Positions 63,433-64,000 of a stretch of 64,000 nt of DNA are shown piece by piece. The notes under the pieces were generated by a model. It did not search any database. It was not told the DNA's origin and saw only the letters and a list, made by a program, of their open reading frames with translations. A program made the translations under genes and the position numbers. Position 1 is the stretch's first letter; every line of letters starts with the position of its first letter. Origin of the DNA: Roseibium limicola (lineage in GTDB: Bacteria > Pseudomonadota > Alphaproteobacteria > Rhizobiales > Stappiaceae). The DNA lies in contig NZ_JAFLNF010000003.1 of assembly GCF_017313085.1 (NCBI RefSeq), forward strand, positions 186,001 to 250,000, written 5' to 3'.

Positions 63433-63785
63433 TGCCCGGCCTTTCTGCGCGCGATGCTTTCATCGACTTCCTTGAGGATGGTCTTGTCACCGGCCAGGCC
63501 GCGGTTGAGTACGAAGCGGGCGAAAGCGACCGTCGCCAGAAAGCCGACCAGCCCGAGCGTCAGGGCAATGTCGAGATAAAGATAGTAATCCGTCAGGACG
63601 CCAATAGCGCCAATAAAGCCGATGCCAACCGCAACCAGCATGTCGAGGGCGATCACCCGATCCGGCAAAGTCGGTCCCTTGACGATACGAACCACGATCA
63701 GAAGGAACGAAACCGTCAGGATTACCAATGCGGCATGGGTGCAGATATCGAGGAACTGGCTTGCAAAGAGATCGAAGGATTTCAT
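63429..63785 (-). CDS. mnhF: Na+(K+)/H+ antiporter subunit F (MnhF/PhaF)
   Basis: A 118-residue membrane subunit with three helices and the conserved [20 protein letters not shown] segment. It overlaps mnhE and mnhG by ATGA on both sides, so the three subunits are made from one coupled transcript. Confidence 0.95.
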   Translation of the reverse strand: MKSFDLFASQFLDICTHAALVILTVSFLLIVVRIVKGPTLPDRVIALDMLVAVGIGFIGAIGVLTDYYLYLDIALTLGLVGFLATVAFARFVLNRGLAGDKTILKEVDESIARRKAGQ

Positions 63786-64000
63786 CGGAACACCTCCAGG
63801 ATCTTGCGTTCAAAGCCGCTTTTGATGTCATTGATCGTACGTTCCGGATCAGGAACGTCGAGGCAATGGACATAGAGCGTCTTGCGGTCCTCTGACACAT
63901 CCACCGACAGAGTGCCGGGCGTCAAGGTAATGAGATTGGCCAGGATGGTGATTTCAAAGTCGCGATCAACCGTCAGCGGATAAGCGATGATGCCCGGATG
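63782..64000 (-). CDS. mnhE: Na+(K+)/H+ antiporter subunit E (MnhE/PhaE), C-terminal part
   Basis: The visible C-terminal 72 residues contain [38 protein letters not shown] and [11 protein letters not shown], the MnhE pattern. The stop overlaps the mnhF start. The N-terminus and other subunits lie beyond the right edge. Confidence 0.93.
   Translation of the reverse strand, partial: HPGIIAYPLTVDRDFEITILANLITLTPGTLSVDVSEDRKTLYVHCLDVPDPERTINDIKSGFERKILEVFR

Noticed and set aside
1..64000. tRNA, rRNA, CRISPR array or insertion sequence
   Set aside because: No cloverleaf-like gene, ribosomal RNA stretch, regular spacer array or transposase was recognised by eye; a covariance-model scan would be needed to exclude small RNAs.

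Overview
The window is high-GC chromosomal DNA from an alphaproteobacterium, most likely Hyphomicrobiales (Rhizobiales) and possibly the Stappia/Roseibium/Pannonibacter group. The order assignment rests on a FeuN-FeuP-FeuQ / CycHJKL / DegP / two-component block arranged as in rhizobia, a Ros/MucR regulator, a Pha/Mnh antiporter end, DUF2336/DUF1194/DUF1491/DUF5330-type proteins and a complete Rhodobacter-type gene transfer agent (GTA) cluster. The family-level guess is inference. No rRNA, tRNA, CRISPR array or insertion sequence was seen.

Region 1 (1-15.5 kb, mostly minus strand) is envelope stress and cytochrome c biogenesis. In transcription order it holds a FeuN-like inhibitor, FeuP/FeuQ, a 17-kDa-antigen-like lipoprotein, a DUF2336 protein, CcmI-CcmE-CcmF-CcmH, DegP, and an OmpR-type regulator with its kinase (cut by the left edge). 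A GST, a second DUF2336 gene and a 280-bp tandem composite repeat separate ccmH from degP.

Region 2 (15.9-17.7 kb) has a DUF1194 protein and a VOC/WYL-regulator pair with a strong palindromic operator candidate. Region 3 (17.7-36 kb, minus strand) is the GTA: terminase, portal, protease, capsid, head-tail and tail genes gp1-gp15, then a DUF2793 protein, an endolysin and holin-like membrane proteins. Two host genes on the opposite strand (SRPBCC, DUF465) interrupt it, and an intrinsic terminator lies just after the capsid gene.

Region 4 (36.5-45.8 kb) holds a quinone reductase/TetR divergon with twin operators, an FMN glutamate-synthase-like oxidoreductase, a soluble double-PAS chemoreceptor, a YcgN protein, and a class A penicillin-binding protein coupled to a split DUF1214/DUF1254 pair. 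Region 5 (45.9-49.7 kb) is a stressosome-type cassette: RsbR, RsbS, RsbT, an RsbT-SpoIIE fusion and an RsbT-histidine-kinase fusion, all coupled and with no sigma factor.

Region 6 (50-64 kb) has purC, a SPOR-tailed DD-carboxypeptidase, a third DUF2336 gene, DUF1491, peptidoglycan-binding and PAS-kinase genes, DUF5330, SufE, DUF6456, a DnaA-domain-IV-like protein, mucR and the end of a Na+/H+ antiporter operon (mnhE, F, G), cut by the right edge.
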